In this document: one piece after another, positions 16,667 through 25,618 of the stretch
Position numbering within the stretch: the stretch's first letter is position 1
Layout of the letters: every line of letters starts with the position of its first letter
Notes under the pieces: generated by a model
The model's database searches: none
Seen by the model: only the letters and a program-made list of their open reading frames with translations
What the model was told of the DNA's origin: nothing
DNA from: Novosphingobium sp. PP1Y
Lineage (GTDB): Bacteria; Pseudomonadota; Alphaproteobacteria; Sphingomonadales; Sphingomonadaceae
DNA: 64,000 bases
Direction: 5' to 3'
NCBI RefSeq assembly: GCF_000253255.1
Contig: NC_015579.1
Span: 1-64,000 of the forward strand
Translations under genes and position numbers: made by a program

Positions 16667-16899
16667 CGTCTTATGGCGCTTTCTGGCGGCCCACGGCGAG
16701 GCGTGGCGGGCTGCATGTCGGGATAGGTCTCGTTGCGGAAGAGGGCAGGGGCGTATCGCGAGATAAAAGGCCGGCCAGCTACGCGGCCTCATGTGGTTGG
16801 TTTTTGCGGCTTTTCGCGTATGGCACAGGGCATATCCAGCCATACGGCCTTGTTGAAATCCATTGTCTTTCAATCACGTGCCGTATGGCCGCAGTGTGA
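16663..16899 (+). CDS. Possible small coupled ORF (78 aa)
   Basis: The ATG at 16663 overlaps the transglycosylase stop (ATGA), and the TGA at 16897 overlaps the relaxase ATG at 16899 (TGATG), as in a coupled operon. The product (MTSYGAFWRPTARRGGLHVG onward) has no domain and an odd composition, and its 3' part runs through a nested inverted repeat. It may be only a linker that allows ribosome re-initiation, or not a gene at all. Confidence 0.25.
   Translation: MTSYGAFWRPTARRGGLHVGIGLVAEEGRGVSRDKRPASYAASCGWFLRLFAYGTGHIQPYGLVEIHCLSITCRMAAV
16839..16889. repeat. Nested inverted repeat upstream of the relaxase gene (oriT candidate)
   Basis: GCCATACGGC at 16839-16848 pairs perfectly with GCCGTATGGC at 16880-16889. 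Inside, TTGAAA (16853-16858) pairs with TTTCAA (16868-16873). The structure ends 10 bases before the relaxase start. Relaxase-proximal inverted repeats are typical of oriT, but an RNA element controlling relaxase translation is equally possible. No nic sequence could be assigned by eye. Confidence 0.45.
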
Positions 16900-18644
16900 T
16901 GGCAAGCGACGAGCATCATTTTCGGCCGCGACCAGGGCCGAGCCGGGACAGGGGAAGCGGCTCGGCGGGTAAGGGCAAGCGCCTTGCCGCGCAGGTCCGC
17001 CGTGCGAGTGCGCGGGCCGGCTATACACAGCTCGCAAGGAAGCCGCGCAAAGGTGCCGGGAACCGCGCGCGAGGACGCCGCGCGCTGGCCCGGGTGCGGC
17101 TGCGTTCCGATGCCCGCCGCGTTGTCGTCAAGGCCCGCGTTGTCCGGCACAAGGGCGCGCGATTCCGGGCTGCGCCGCTCAGTCGCCATATCACGTATCT
17201 CGAACGCGAAGGTGTCACCCGGGATGGCCGGGACGCCTCGATGTTCGATGCCGGCAGTGACGAAGCTGACCGCGATGCCTTCGCCGAGCGCTGCGAAGAC
17301 GACCGGCATCACTTCCGCTTCATCGTCAGTCCCCAGGACGCCGCACAAATGGATGACTTGCGCATTTTCACGCGCGAGTTGATGCGCGACATGGCCCGCG
17401 ATCTCGAGACCGAGCTTGAGTGGGTCGCAGTCGATCACTGGAATACCGACAATCCGCATATCCATGTCCTGGTGCGCGGCGTGACCGACACCGGCGAGGA
17501 TCTCGTCATCGACAAGGGCTACATCAGCTCCGGTCTGCGCGCCCGCGCCGAGGAGCGGGTGACCTTGGAACTGGGCCCGCGCAGTGAACGCGAAATCCGC
17601 ACCGCGCTCGAACGCGAAGTCGATGCCGAAAGCTGGACCAGCCTCGATCGCCAGTTACAAGGTTTGGCACACGATACGGGCGGCCTGATCGATCTGCGCC
17701 CCGGCGGGCAACTGGACGGCGAAAGGCAGCGCCTGCTTGTCGGCCGCGCCGCGCGGCTTGAACATATGGGGCTTGCGGTCAACGAAGGTGGCGGACTGTG
17801 GTCAATCGAGCAGGGCGCTGAAGCGACTTTGCGCGATCTTTCCATCCGCGCCGACATCATCAAGACGATGCACAGGGCAATGTCGCGCGATGGTGGCCGG
17901 TTCGATCTCTCTACCCTGGCCCTCCATGACAAGGCACCGAGCGATCCGATCATCGGCAAGCTGGTTGAACGCGGACTCCACGATGAACTGACCGGCAGCG
18001 CTTACGCCGTTATCGACGGCGCAGACGGACATACCCATCATCTGCGCTTCGAGGACATCGACATGACTGGCGATGCTCCCCACGGCGCGATTGTCGAGGT
18101 CAGATCATGGGACGACCTCAAGGGACGAACGCGCCTCTCACTGGCAACGCGCTCCGACCTCGCACTCGACAAGCAGGTCGGGGCATCAGGTGCTACCTGG
18201 CTCGATCGGCAACTGCTTTCGCGTGAACCGGCAGTGAGTGGCAACGGCTTTGGGCTGGATGTGCGTGCGGCGATGGAAGCGCGCGGGGCACATCTTGAAT
18301 CCCTGGGCCTTGCCCGGCGGCAAGGCCAGCGGCTCCTTTTCGCAAGCGACCTCATCGATACCCTGCGAGCACGCGAACTCAGCGATACGGCCCGGGTCAT
18401 CGCCGCGCGGACCGGGCTCGAGCACAAGCCGGCAAGTGTCGGGGAACATGTGAGCGGCATCTACCACGAGCGCGTGACGCTTTCCTCGGGTCGTTTCGCC
18501 ATGATCGACGAGGGGATGAGCTTCCAGCTCGTCCCCTGGCGCCCCGCCCTCGAAAGACATCTGGGTGCCCAGATCACGGGCACTCTCATACCCGGCGGCG
18601 GTGTCGACTGGTCATTGGGACGCGGCAGGGGACTGGGTCTGTGA
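16899..18644 (+). CDS. Relaxase/mobilisation nuclease, DUF3363 family
   Basis: 581 residues from the ATG at 16899. A very basic N-terminus (residues 1-90) is followed by DRHHFRFIVSPQDAAQMDDL and the metal-binding HxH motif in DHWNTDNPHIHVLVRG (about residues 185-200), the relaxase motif III of VirD2/TraI-like enzymes. The C-terminal DUF3363 region follows (RSDLALDKQVGASGATWLDR). It would nick oriT and lead the strand into the recipient with TraG and the Trb channel. An upstream in-frame ATG at 16863 is inside the inverted repeat and is not preferred. Confidence 0.9.
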   Translation: MASDEHHFRPRPGPSRDRGSGSAGKGKRLAAQVRRASARAGYTQLARKPRKGAGNRARGRRALARVRLRSDARRVVVKARVVRHKGARFRAAPLSRHITYLEREGVTRDGRDASMFDAGSDEADRDAFAERCEDDRHHFRFIVSPQDAAQMDDLRIFTRELMRDMARDLETELEWVAVDHWNTDNPHIHVLVRGVTDTGEDLVIDKGYISSGLRARAEERVTLELGPRSEREIRTALEREVDAESWTSLDRQLQGLAHDTGGLIDLRPGGQLDGERQRLLVGRAARLEHMGLAVNEGGGLWSIEQGAEATLRDLSIRADIIKTMHRAMSRDGGRFDLSTLALHDKAPSDPIIGKLVERGLHDELTGSAYAVIDGADGHTHHLRFEDIDMTGDAPHGAIVEVRSWDDLKGRTRLSLATRSDLALDKQVGASGATWLDRQLLSREPAVSGNGFGLDVRAAMEARGAHLESLGLARRQGQRLLFASDLIDTLRARELSDTARVIAARTGLEHKPASVGEHVSGIYHERVTLSSGRFAMIDEGMSFQLVPWRPALERHLGAQITGTLIPGGGVDWSLGRGRGLGL

Positions 18645-18672
18645 TCGCCCACGCGATTGGGAGAACAGCAAG

Positions 18673-20766
18673 ATGAACGACAGGATCCTGTGGGGGCAGA
18701 TTGCCGCTGTCGCGGCCATCGTGGTCCTTACGGTGTGGGGCGCGACCCAATGGACCGCCGCAGCGCTTGCCTATCAGTCTGAACTGGGCCGGCCCTGGTT
18801 CGTGATCGGATCCTATCCGGTCTACCTGCCTCCGGCCTTTTTTTGGTGGTGGTTCAGTTTCGATGCCTACGCGCCGCATGTCTTTCTCAAGGGGGCGACC
18901 ATCGCTGCCTCGGGCGGTCTGCTCTCGATCGTGGTCGCAATCGGCATGTCGATCTGGCGCGCGCGCGAAAGGCGCCGCGCCGAGACCTACGGGTCGGCGC
19001 GGTGGGCAAGCGAGAAGGACATTCACCGTGCGGGGCTCCTGGGTGATGACGGCGTGGTGCTTGGTCGTTTGGGCGCAGAGTATCTGCGTCACGATGGTCC
19101 CGAACATGTCTTGTGTTTTGCGCCGACGCGCTCGGGCAAAGGTGTGGGTCTTGTCGTCCCGACACTGCTGACCTGGCCGGGCAGTTGCATCGTTCACGAC
19201 ATCAAGGGTGAAAACTGGCAGCTCACCGCCGGCTTTCGCGCGCGCCATGGCAGGGTCCTGCTTTTCGATCCTACCAACCCCAAGTCCTCGCCCTACAATC
19301 CGTTGCTCGAAGTGCGCAAAGGCGAATGGGAAGTGCGCGACGTCCAGAACGTTGCCGACGTCCTGGTTGACCCCGAAGGGAGCCTGGAAAAGCGCAACCA
19401 TTGGGAAAAGACGAGCCATGCGATTCTCGTTGGAGCCATTTTGCATGTCCTCTACGCCGAGCAGGACAAGACCCTGGCTGGCGTTGCCGCCTTTCTTTCT
19501 GATCCGCGCCGCGGCATTGAAACTGCGCTGCGGATCATGAAGACAACGGCGCACCTTGGGAAAGCCGGCGTGCATCCGGTTGTCGCAGCGGCTGCACAGG
19601 AATTGCTCAACAAGAGCGAAAACGAACGGTCCGGTGTGCTGTCGACCGCGATGTCGTTTCTCGGGCTCTATCGCGATCCGGTTGTCGCCAAGGTGACAGG
19701 ATCCTCGCATTGGCGGATCGCGGATCTCATGGGCCAAGCGCCCGTCTCGCTCTACCTCGTCGTTCCACCAGGGGACATCAGCCGCACCAAGCCGCTCATG
19801 CGCCTGATCCTTAACCAGATCGGGCGGCGCCTCACCGAGGATCTCAATCCTGCCCGAAACCGTCAGCGCCTGCTGCTGATGCTCGACGAGTTTCCCGCAC
19901 TCGGCCGGCTCGACTTCTTCGAAAGTGCGCTCGCCTTTATGGCGGGATATGGGATCAAGGCTTTCCTCATTGCCCAGTCGCTGAATCAGATCGAGAAGGC
20001 CTACGGCCAGAACAACGCCATCCTCGACAATTGCCATGTGCGCGTCAGCTTTGCGACCAACGATGAGCGTACTGCAAGGCGGATTTCCGATGCCCTGGGC
20101 ACCGCTACCGAAATGAGGGCCATGAAGAACTATGCCGGGCACCGTCTCTCGCCCTGGCTTGGCCATCTCATGGTATCGCGCACTGAAACTGCCCGACAGT
20201 TGCTCACGCCCGGCGAAGTTATGCAATTGCCGGACGACGAGGAAATCGTGATGATCGCAGGCCTGCCGCCGATCCGGGCACACAAAGCGCGCTATTTTAC
20301 CGATAAGCGTTTCACCGAGCGTGTGGGATCGCCGCCCGGGCCGCAAGCTCTTGTTGATGCCGAAATCCCTTTGGACGATTGGTCCGGCCCTGCGCCTGTC
20401 AAAGCGCCGACATCACCCAAGGATCCATCCGAGGATCGCAATCCTTCATCGGGCACACCCGAGGCTGTCAAAGATGGCTCCGAAGATCCAGAGCCGGAAC
20501 CCAAAGGTTCGCAGCCAGCACTGGAAGGCGAAGTGGCCAAGGCGAAAAATTCGGGCGATCCTGCGAACAGCGGCATTCGCCGGGAGCCCGACCTGCCGGA
20601 CCACGAGGAGATCGCCCCTGAGCCCGCGGCGATCCAAAATGAGTTCGAGTTTGACGACGATATCCCGGAATACGATGCTGCCCGGACCCGGCAAGCGATT
20701 GATCAGACCGTGACGGCCAATGCGCGAAGGGCATCCCTCGATCCCGATGATGGAATCGAACTATGA
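18673..20766 (+). CDS. traG: TraG/VirD4-type coupling protein
   Basis: 697 residues, ATG at 18673. Two N-terminal membrane segments (about 8-28 and 75-95), Walker A in APTRSGKGVGLVVPT (about 155-169) and Walker B in LLLMLDEFPALGR (about 400-412) define the coupling ATPase. It recruits the relaxase-DNA complex to the secretion channel. The C-terminus after residue 560 is a Pro/Glu/Ser-rich tail. The stop overlaps the next gene (ATGA). In related plasmids the trb operon follows at once; here it lies 14 kb away and inverted. Confidence 0.95.
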   Translation: MNDRILWGQIAAVAAIVVLTVWGATQWTAAALAYQSELGRPWFVIGSYPVYLPPAFFWWWFSFDAYAPHVFLKGATIAASGGLLSIVVAIGMSIWRARERRRAETYGSARWASEKDIHRAGLLGDDGVVLGRLGAEYLRHDGPEHVLCFAPTRSGKGVGLVVPTLLTWPGSCIVHDIKGENWQLTAGFRARHGRVLLFDPTNPKSSPYNPLLEVRKGEWEVRDVQNVADVLVDPEGSLEKRNHWEKTSHAILVGAILHVLYAEQDKTLAGVAAFLSDPRRGIETALRIMKTTAHLGKAGVHPVVAAAAQELLNKSENERSGVLSTAMSFLGLYRDPVVAKVTGSSHWRIADLMGQAPVSLYLVVPPGDISRTKPLMRLILNQIGRRLTEDLNPARNRQRLLLMLDEFPALGRLDFFESALAFMAGYGIKAFLIAQSLNQIEKAYGQNNAILDNCHVRVSFATNDERTARRISDALGTATEMRAMKNYAGHRLSPWLGHLMVSRTETARQLLTPGEVMQLPDDEEIVMIAGLPPIRAHKARYFTDKRFTERVGSPPGPQALVDAEIPLDDWSGPAPVKAPTSPKDPSEDRNPSSGTPEAVKDGSEDPEPEPKGSQPALEGEVAKAKNSGDPANSGIRREPDLPDHEEIAPEPAAIQNEFEFDDDIPEYDAARTRQAIDQTVTANARRASLDPDDGIEL

Positions 20767-21176
20767 GAAAGCCCCACGTCAAACATACCTTTCGTCTCGA
20801 TGCCCGGCTCTCGCGTCTGCTCGATGATCATGCCCGTGCCCGTCAGGTCACCCGCACCGACGTCGTCGAGGCGGCGCTGGCATCGATGCTATCTCCCGAT
20901 CATGAAGAGCGTATCGAAGCCATCCTGACCAAGCGGCTTGACCGCATTTCGCGCCAGCTCGATCGTCTCGAATGGCACGTCGAACTGACGAACGAGACCC
21001 TGGCCCTGTTTATCCGCTTTTGGCTGACCAGCAATCCGCCTCTGCCCGATGAAGCGCTGAAGGCAGCGCAGGCCAGTGGCAGGAAACGCTGGCATGCCTT
21101 CGTCCAGTCACTCAGCCGTAAGATGGAGGCAGGACCCAGGCTCAAGGACGAACTGTCGCGCGACATCGACCGATGA
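20763..21176 (+). CDS. CopG-type ribbon-helix-helix regulator of transfer
   Basis: 137 residues overlapping traG by 4 bases. The N-terminus KHTFRLDARLSRLLDDHARA followed by TRTDVVEAALASML is a ribbon-helix-helix DNA-binding fold, and a helical tail follows (RLDRISRQLDRLEWHVELTN). CopG-like genes in this position between traG and trbB probably regulate conjugation genes. The target is not known. Confidence 0.8.
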   Translation: MRKPHVKHTFRLDARLSRLLDDHARARQVTRTDVVEAALASMLSPDHEERIEAILTKRLDRISRQLDRLEWHVELTNETLALFIRFWLTSNPPLPDEALKAAQASGRKRWHAFVQSLSRKMEAGPRLKDELSRDIDR

Positions 21177-21430
21177 GGCGGGAAATCAGGCGCTGCACCA
21201 TTGGCTTCCATCGCTCATCGGCTGAATTGTTACAGATTTTTGACTTCGCAAATGCAGCATAAATTGCAATTGTCCAGCCAACCCGAACGATCGAATGAGT
21301 CGTTCAGGTACAGTGCCGAAAGGCCATATGTCGGACGCTGTTCAATCCGGAGGAAAACCGGGGCGAAGGGCAAAACAGGCGATCTGCCAGGATAGCGGGC
21401 TGGAAGCGCTCCTGCGGTCGAGCGATACTC
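21177..21430. promoter_or_regulatory. Upstream region of the luxR gene
   Basis: This 254-base gap holds A+T-rich sequence around 21228-21275 that could carry the luxR promoter. At 21285-21305 there is a dyad with arms GAACGA and TCGTTC and a 9-base spacer, a plausible regulator-binding site near lux-box size. No gene is seen. Confidence 0.35.
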
Positions 21431-22204
21431 ATGCGTATTAATCTTGCTGAAAAACTCATGTCAGAAGTCTCCGGCGCTTCCTCGCGCAGCGCCCTGTTCA
21501 CCGCCCTTGAAAATGCCACGCGGCACATGAGTTTCGATCATTTCGCACTGGTCTATGATGACTGCCGCGCCAGCAACGAGAATGACGCCTTTCTTGTCCA
21601 TGATTATCCGCCCGAATGGGCCAGGGTGTACCAATCTCTAGGTCTGGCAACCCAAGATCCGGTGCGGCGTACCTGCGAAAGGTCGTTCACCAGTTTTCCC
21701 TGGGGTGTTTCACGCGAATTTACCGGAGCGGTGCGCGGCGATCACAAGATCCTCGGCCTGAGCCGCGAGTATGGGATAGGGGACGGGTTTACTGTGCCGC
21801 GTCATTTGCCCGGCGGTGTCACCGGATCTTGCACATTCGTTGTCAGGCCCGATGCCGCCTTGCCTGTGGAAATGCTGCAAGTCGCCGACCTTCTTGGCGG
21901 GGTTGCACTGGCAAGTGCGCGCAAGATCGCTTGGCTACATATGTCAGCTTCCAGTCCTGGACTGACTGATCGCCAACGCGAATGCCTGCTCTGGTGGGGG
22001 CGCGGCAAAACAGCAGCCGAAATTGCGATCATCATGGGGCTCAGCGTTGAAACCGTGCACCAGCACCTCAAGCTGGCCCGTGAACGCTACGGTGTCGATG
22101 CCAGCCAGTCGGTGCTCGCCTGCGCCATCGCTGAAGGCCTGATCGGCCCGGGGGACATTTGGCGGTGGTTTCGGACCCGACCTGGCATTGCCGTGACTGG
22201 CTAG
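21431..22204 (+). CDS. luxR: LuxR-family quorum-sensing regulator
   Basis: 257 residues. The N-terminal autoinducer-binding domain (about 15-170) has family residues in SFDHFALVYDD, DYPPEWARVYQSLGLATQDP and the FPWG turn. The C-terminal GerE helix-turn-helix spans about 185-240 (LTDRQRECLLWWGRGKTAAE, then IMGLSVETVHQHLKLARERY). It would bind the acyl-homoserine lactone made by the next gene and control target promoters. An internal ATG at 21458 is an alternative start. The pair is flanked by transfer genes, so control of conjugation is plausible but not shown. Confidence 0.92.
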   Translation: MRINLAEKLMSEVSGASSRSALFTALENATRHMSFDHFALVYDDCRASNENDAFLVHDYPPEWARVYQSLGLATQDPVRRTCERSFTSFPWGVSREFTGAVRGDHKILGLSREYGIGDGFTVPRHLPGGVTGSCTFVVRPDAALPVEMLQVADLLGGVALASARKIAWLHMSASSPGLTDRQRECLLWWGRGKTAAEIAIIMGLSVETVHQHLKLARERYGVDASQSVLACAIAEGLIGPGDIWRWFRTRPGIAVTG

Positions 22205-22298
22205 AAAACGGCATTACGATCCCCAATTCTTGGTATGTGTTCGCAGGCGCGGCTATGATCTGATCAGCGGACTAATCCACCGCATAAGGATAGCCGCA

Positions 22299-22925
22299 AT
22301 GCCAAGCAGGGTTCGAGCGCCGCGCGCGCTCGAAAGCAAAGCCTTTCGCGCCATGTTCGCCGCGCGCAAGGAGGTTTTCGTCGACCTTCTGAAATGGGAT
22401 TTGCCGGTCTTCGCCGAGCAGTATGAAATGGATCAGTTCGACGGTGTCGATGCCGAATACATGATCATGCTCGATGGCGAGGGCCGGCACCGTTCTTCCG
22501 CCCGGCTGCTGAAGACTGACCGACCGCACTTGCTGGATGCACTTTACCCTTTTTTGTACGATGGCCCGTTGCCCAGTGGCCCGACTGTCCGTGAAATCAC
22601 CCGGTTCTGTCTTGATCGACACCAGAACGCTGCCGAACGCCGCCTGGCGCGCGACCAACTCGTCACCGCCCTTGCCGAGCATGCGCTCGAAACCGGCATC
22701 ACCGGCTATACCGGCGTTGCCGATCTGGTCTGGTTCCAGCAGGTCATGCGCTTTGGTTGGCACTGCTCCCCGCTTGGCCGAATTGCCCTGTACGAAGGGC
22801 GCAAGCTCATCGCCCTGCACATCCGGATCGATGAGCGCACCTTGGATGGACTGCGCACAGCAGGGATCTATCAGCCGCGCACGCTCAAGCTCATCGCAGG
22901 AGAGGAGGCGGCCAATGAGCGTTGA
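22299..22925 (+). CDS. luxI: Acyl-homoserine-lactone synthase (LuxI family)
   Basis: 208 residues from the ATG at 22299, with AAGGA 8 bases upstream. LuxI core residues are present: R and F in FAARKEVFVDLLKWDLP, the acidic YEMDQFDGVDAEY, and R in RSSARLLKTDRPHLL. VREITRFCLD follows near residue 107. The enzyme joins an acyl chain to S-adenosylmethionine to give an AHL signal; the chain length cannot be predicted. The gap to luxR is 94 bases with no clear terminator. The stop overlaps the dioxygenase start. Confidence 0.93.
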   Translation: MPSRVRAPRALESKAFRAMFAARKEVFVDLLKWDLPVFAEQYEMDQFDGVDAEYMIMLDGEGRHRSSARLLKTDRPHLLDALYPFLYDGPLPSGPTVREITRFCLDRHQNAAERRLARDQLVTALAEHALETGITGYTGVADLVWFQQVMRFGWHCSPLGRIALYEGRKLIALHIRIDERTLDGLRTAGIYQPRTLKLIAGEEAANER

Positions 22926-23772
22926 GACCTGGACCCGTCAAATCCACCAGAACGGATATTGCATCATTCCCGATGCGCTCGATACGGGCACGATCGACAA
23001 GCTTGCCGGTGACCTCGATCCGGTTTTTGCGGCAACGCCATTTTGCGAGGGCGACTTCTATGGTCATCGCACCAAGCGCTTCGGCGGATTGCTCAAACGC
23101 TCGCGGTACATGGAGCCATTGGTCCTGCATCCAGGTATTCTCGCGCTCGCCGAGACTATCCTTGGCGCAGCCTGTGAGCGCATCCAGCTCAATGTCGCCC
23201 AGGCGATCGAGATCCATCCGGGCGAAGTCTGCCAGGTTCCGCACCGTGATCATGACATGTGGGCGGGCGCAAAAGACGAGCATGATTATCTGCTCAACGT
23301 GATCTGGCCGCTCGACCCGTTCACAAAGGACAATGGCAGTACGCAGATCTATCCGGGCAGCCATGGACCGCTAGGCATGGCACGTGAGGACATTGGTCAG
23401 CCGATCGTTGCGCAGGGCAAGCCGGGCGCGGCCATCTGTTTCCTGGGATCGACGGCACATGGTGCCGGCGCAAATTCCTCAGCGGACTCGCGCCGTGCTG
23501 TGATCGTCGGCTACAGCCTTGGCTGGCTGAAGCCTTATGAAAATCCCTGGCTCGCCTATCCCCCTCAAGTTGCGCGCAGTTTCTCGCCCAAACTCGCGGC
23601 GCTTGCCGGTTACGTCCAGCATCGGCCCAATCTCGGCAATTATGAAGGCCAGTGCCCGTCGGTCCTGCTGCATGATGAGGTTCCCACCCATTTGCCAGCC
23701 ATTGATGCCTTGCGCCCTGACCAGGCAAGCATGGCCGCCGAATTTGCGCGTTCGCGCCGGGCCGAGCAATGA
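22915..23772 (+). CDS. Phytanoyl-CoA dioxygenase (PhyH)-family protein
   Basis: 285 residues from the ATG at 22915, preceded by AGGAGAGGAGG. It has the Fe(II)/2-oxoglutarate features: HxD in PHRDHDMW (about residue 110), the distal His in GSTAHGAGANSSADSRRAVI and the 2OG-binding Arg just after. It overlaps luxI by 11 bases. PhyH-like genes next to luxI recur in sphingomonads, so it may modify the AHL acyl chain or make a linked metabolite. The substrate is not known. Confidence 0.87.
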   Translation: MSVETWTRQIHQNGYCIIPDALDTGTIDKLAGDLDPVFAATPFCEGDFYGHRTKRFGGLLKRSRYMEPLVLHPGILALAETILGAACERIQLNVAQAIEIHPGEVCQVPHRDHDMWAGAKDEHDYLLNVIWPLDPFTKDNGSTQIYPGSHGPLGMAREDIGQPIVAQGKPGAAICFLGSTAHGAGANSSADSRRAVIVGYSLGWLKPYENPWLAYPPQVARSFSPKLAALAGYVQHRPNLGNYEGQCPSVLLHDEVPTHLPAIDALRPDQASMAAEFARSRRAEQ

Positions 23773-24368
23773 GCCCTGCCAATGTCCTGGAGCCCACTTA
23801 CCAGGCGATCAGGCAGCGATTGCTCGCCGGCATCTGGCCGATGGGCCTGAGACTGGAAACTGCCAAGCTTGCCGAAGATCTCGGTGTCAGCGTCACGCCG
23901 GTGCGCGATAGCCTCAATCGCCTGGCAGGTGAATGCCTTGTCGATCTTGTTCCAGGCATGGGCTTCCTCGTCCCGCAAATGACGGAAGCGAAGTTGTGCG
24001 ATCTTCTGGACCTCAACTTGCTTGCCCTTGAGAAGTCGGTGGAACTGTGCGCGCCGGGCAATCCGGAATTGCCGGTCGAACTGCCGAACGGCGACCATGC
24101 CGCACGAACGCAATTCGTCTTCGTCCAGATCGCGGCACTGTCCGGAAACACCGAAATGGAAAGGTTGGTGGTCGCGATCGCAGCTCGGCTCCATGGAACG
24201 CAGTTGCATGAGGCCGCCGTGCTCGGCGAAAGCGCTGACGAGATCACGCGCATCTGGAACGAGGTGAGCGCGGCTCGCCGAAGCGCCAGGTTGCTGGACA
24301 TGCTGCGGCGTTACCACCGCAGGCGCAAAGACGCGGCGCGGGAACTGGTTGCGCAATTGTTGTCTTGA
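23769..24368 (+). CDS. GntR-family transcriptional regulator
   Basis: 199 residues, overlapping the dioxygenase gene by ATGA. The N-terminal winged helix-turn-helix (YQAIRQRLLAGIWPMGLRLE, then LGVSVTPVRDSLNRLAG) is the GntR fold. The C-terminal part is all-helical and shorter than usual FadR/FCD domains. As the last gene of the luxR-luxI-phyH unit it may respond to the metabolite of this pathway. No gene is evident in the next 284 bases. Confidence 0.82.
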   Translation: MSPANVLEPTYQAIRQRLLAGIWPMGLRLETAKLAEDLGVSVTPVRDSLNRLAGECLVDLVPGMGFLVPQMTEAKLCDLLDLNLLALEKSVELCAPGNPELPVELPNGDHAARTQFVFVQIAALSGNTEMERLVVAIAARLHGTQLHEAAVLGESADEITRIWNEVSAARRSARLLDMLRRYHRRRKDAARELVAQLLS

Positions 24369-24652
24369 TGGTGATTGGGCGAATGACCGAAGATCGCAGA
24401 TCGCAGGCTAGCGCCAGGGATCTGTGACATTGCGTCCAGCAACATCGAATCAATGAGAATTCGCTGGTCAGGCATTGTCGCTCTTCGGCCATTCAGCTCC
24501 GCAAAGATCTCGGCCTGATTTGAGGGATATAAATGCGCGGCAACGCTCCAGATCATGATCCGGAGCCGCGAAGCAAAATGTTGAGGTTAAAACATTGTAT
24601 TCTGGACAGAACCGTTGGCTCGCGCACCAGCACAGGGTATGATGCTCCTCCC

Positions 24653-25585
24653 ATGAAGACGAGCCTCGACCACCTTCCCGCCCACAAGCAGCGCGAGATC
24701 GAGCGCGTGGTGCAGATCCTCTTCGAGGAGTTCGACGACAATTTCGCGCTCGCCTCGCACGAGTGGAAGAAGAAGGGCCGGATCCTCAAGGTCGTCCTCT
24801 ATGGTTCCTATGCCCGCGGCGGTTGGGTTGACGAACCGCACACGGCCAAGGGCTACAAGTCGGACTACGATCTGCTCATTATCGTCAGTGACAAGCGCCT
24901 GACTGATCGCGCCAAATACTGGTCGAAGCTCGATGACCGATTGAACCGCGAATATGGCCTGACCGGGACGCTCAAGACGCCCGTCAATTTCATCGTTCAT
25001 TCGCTACAAGAGGTGAATGACGGTCTTGCACATGGCCGCTATTTCTTCATGGACGTCGCTCAGGACGGTATCGCGCTCTACCAGAGTGACGATACTGAAC
25101 TGCATACGCCCAAGCCGAAGACGCCGAAGCAGGCACTAAAGATGGCACAGGAGTACTTTGACGAGTGGATTCCAGCAGCTTCAGGGATTTTAGAAACTGC
25201 TCGGTTTAGTCAGGAGAAAGGGCGTCTGAAAGACGCTGCATTTCTTCTGCATCAAGCTACAGAGAGGCTATTCCACGGAATACTATTAGTTTGCACCTTC
25301 TATACACCGCACGTGCACAATCTTGGATTTCTGCGGACGCAGGCAGAACGACTGGATCTCAGGTTAGTCTATGCCTGGCCTCGCGAGACGCGCAAGGAAC
25401 GTGCGATGTTTGAGAAGCTCAAGGAAGCCTATGTAAAGGCGAGGTATTCCAAGCACTACCTCATCAGCGAAGAAGAGCTCACCTGGCTTGGCGAGCGCGT
25501 GGAAGAACTGGGACGCGCAGTTCACGAGATTTGCCTCGAACAACTCGCGGCTCTGCGCGCCAAAGCCGACGGACAGGCAGCATAA
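24653..25585 (+). CDS. Nucleotidyltransferase-HEPN fusion protein
   Basis: 310 residues from the ATG at 24653. The N-terminal half is a minimal nucleotidyltransferase (GSYARG at 51-56, SDYDLLI at 70-76). The C-terminal half is a HEPN domain with an RxxxH-type motif (RYSKHY, 264-269) after the helix AAFLLHQATERLFHG. In MNT/HEPN toxin-antitoxin pairs the nucleotidyltransferase AMPylates and silences the HEPN RNase; here both are in one chain. Base composition changes inside the gene: about 25130-25400 is much richer in A+T than the first part. Autonomous toxin-antitoxin or a phage sensor are both possible. Confidence 0.85.
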   Translation: MKTSLDHLPAHKQREIERVVQILFEEFDDNFALASHEWKKKGRILKVVLYGSYARGGWVDEPHTAKGYKSDYDLLIIVSDKRLTDRAKYWSKLDDRLNREYGLTGTLKTPVNFIVHSLQEVNDGLAHGRYFFMDVAQDGIALYQSDDTELHTPKPKTPKQALKMAQEYFDEWIPAASGILETARFSQEKGRLKDAAFLLHQATERLFHGILLVCTFYTPHVHNLGFLRTQAERLDLRLVYAWPRETRKERAMFEKLKEAYVKARYSKHYLISEEELTWLGERVEELGRAVHEICLEQLAALRAKADGQAA

Positions 25586-25595
25586 AGCGATTATA

Positions 25596-25618
25596 ATCCT
25601 GACACCTGTTGTCAGGAT
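25596..25618. terminator. Hairpin after the nucleotidyltransferase-HEPN gene
   Basis: ATCCTGACA at 25596-25604 pairs perfectly with TGTCAGGAT at 25610-25618 around CCTGT. It begins 11 bases after the stop codon. There is no T-run, so it may be a weak terminator or an operator for the sigma-factor gene downstream. The rest of the gap to 25832 shows no gene. Confidence 0.45.

Noticed and set aside
18586..20346. 586-codon open frame on the - strand opposite traG
   Set aside because: It is the antisense shadow of a strongly conserved coupling-protein gene in GC-rich DNA, with no domain, start signal or plausible composition.
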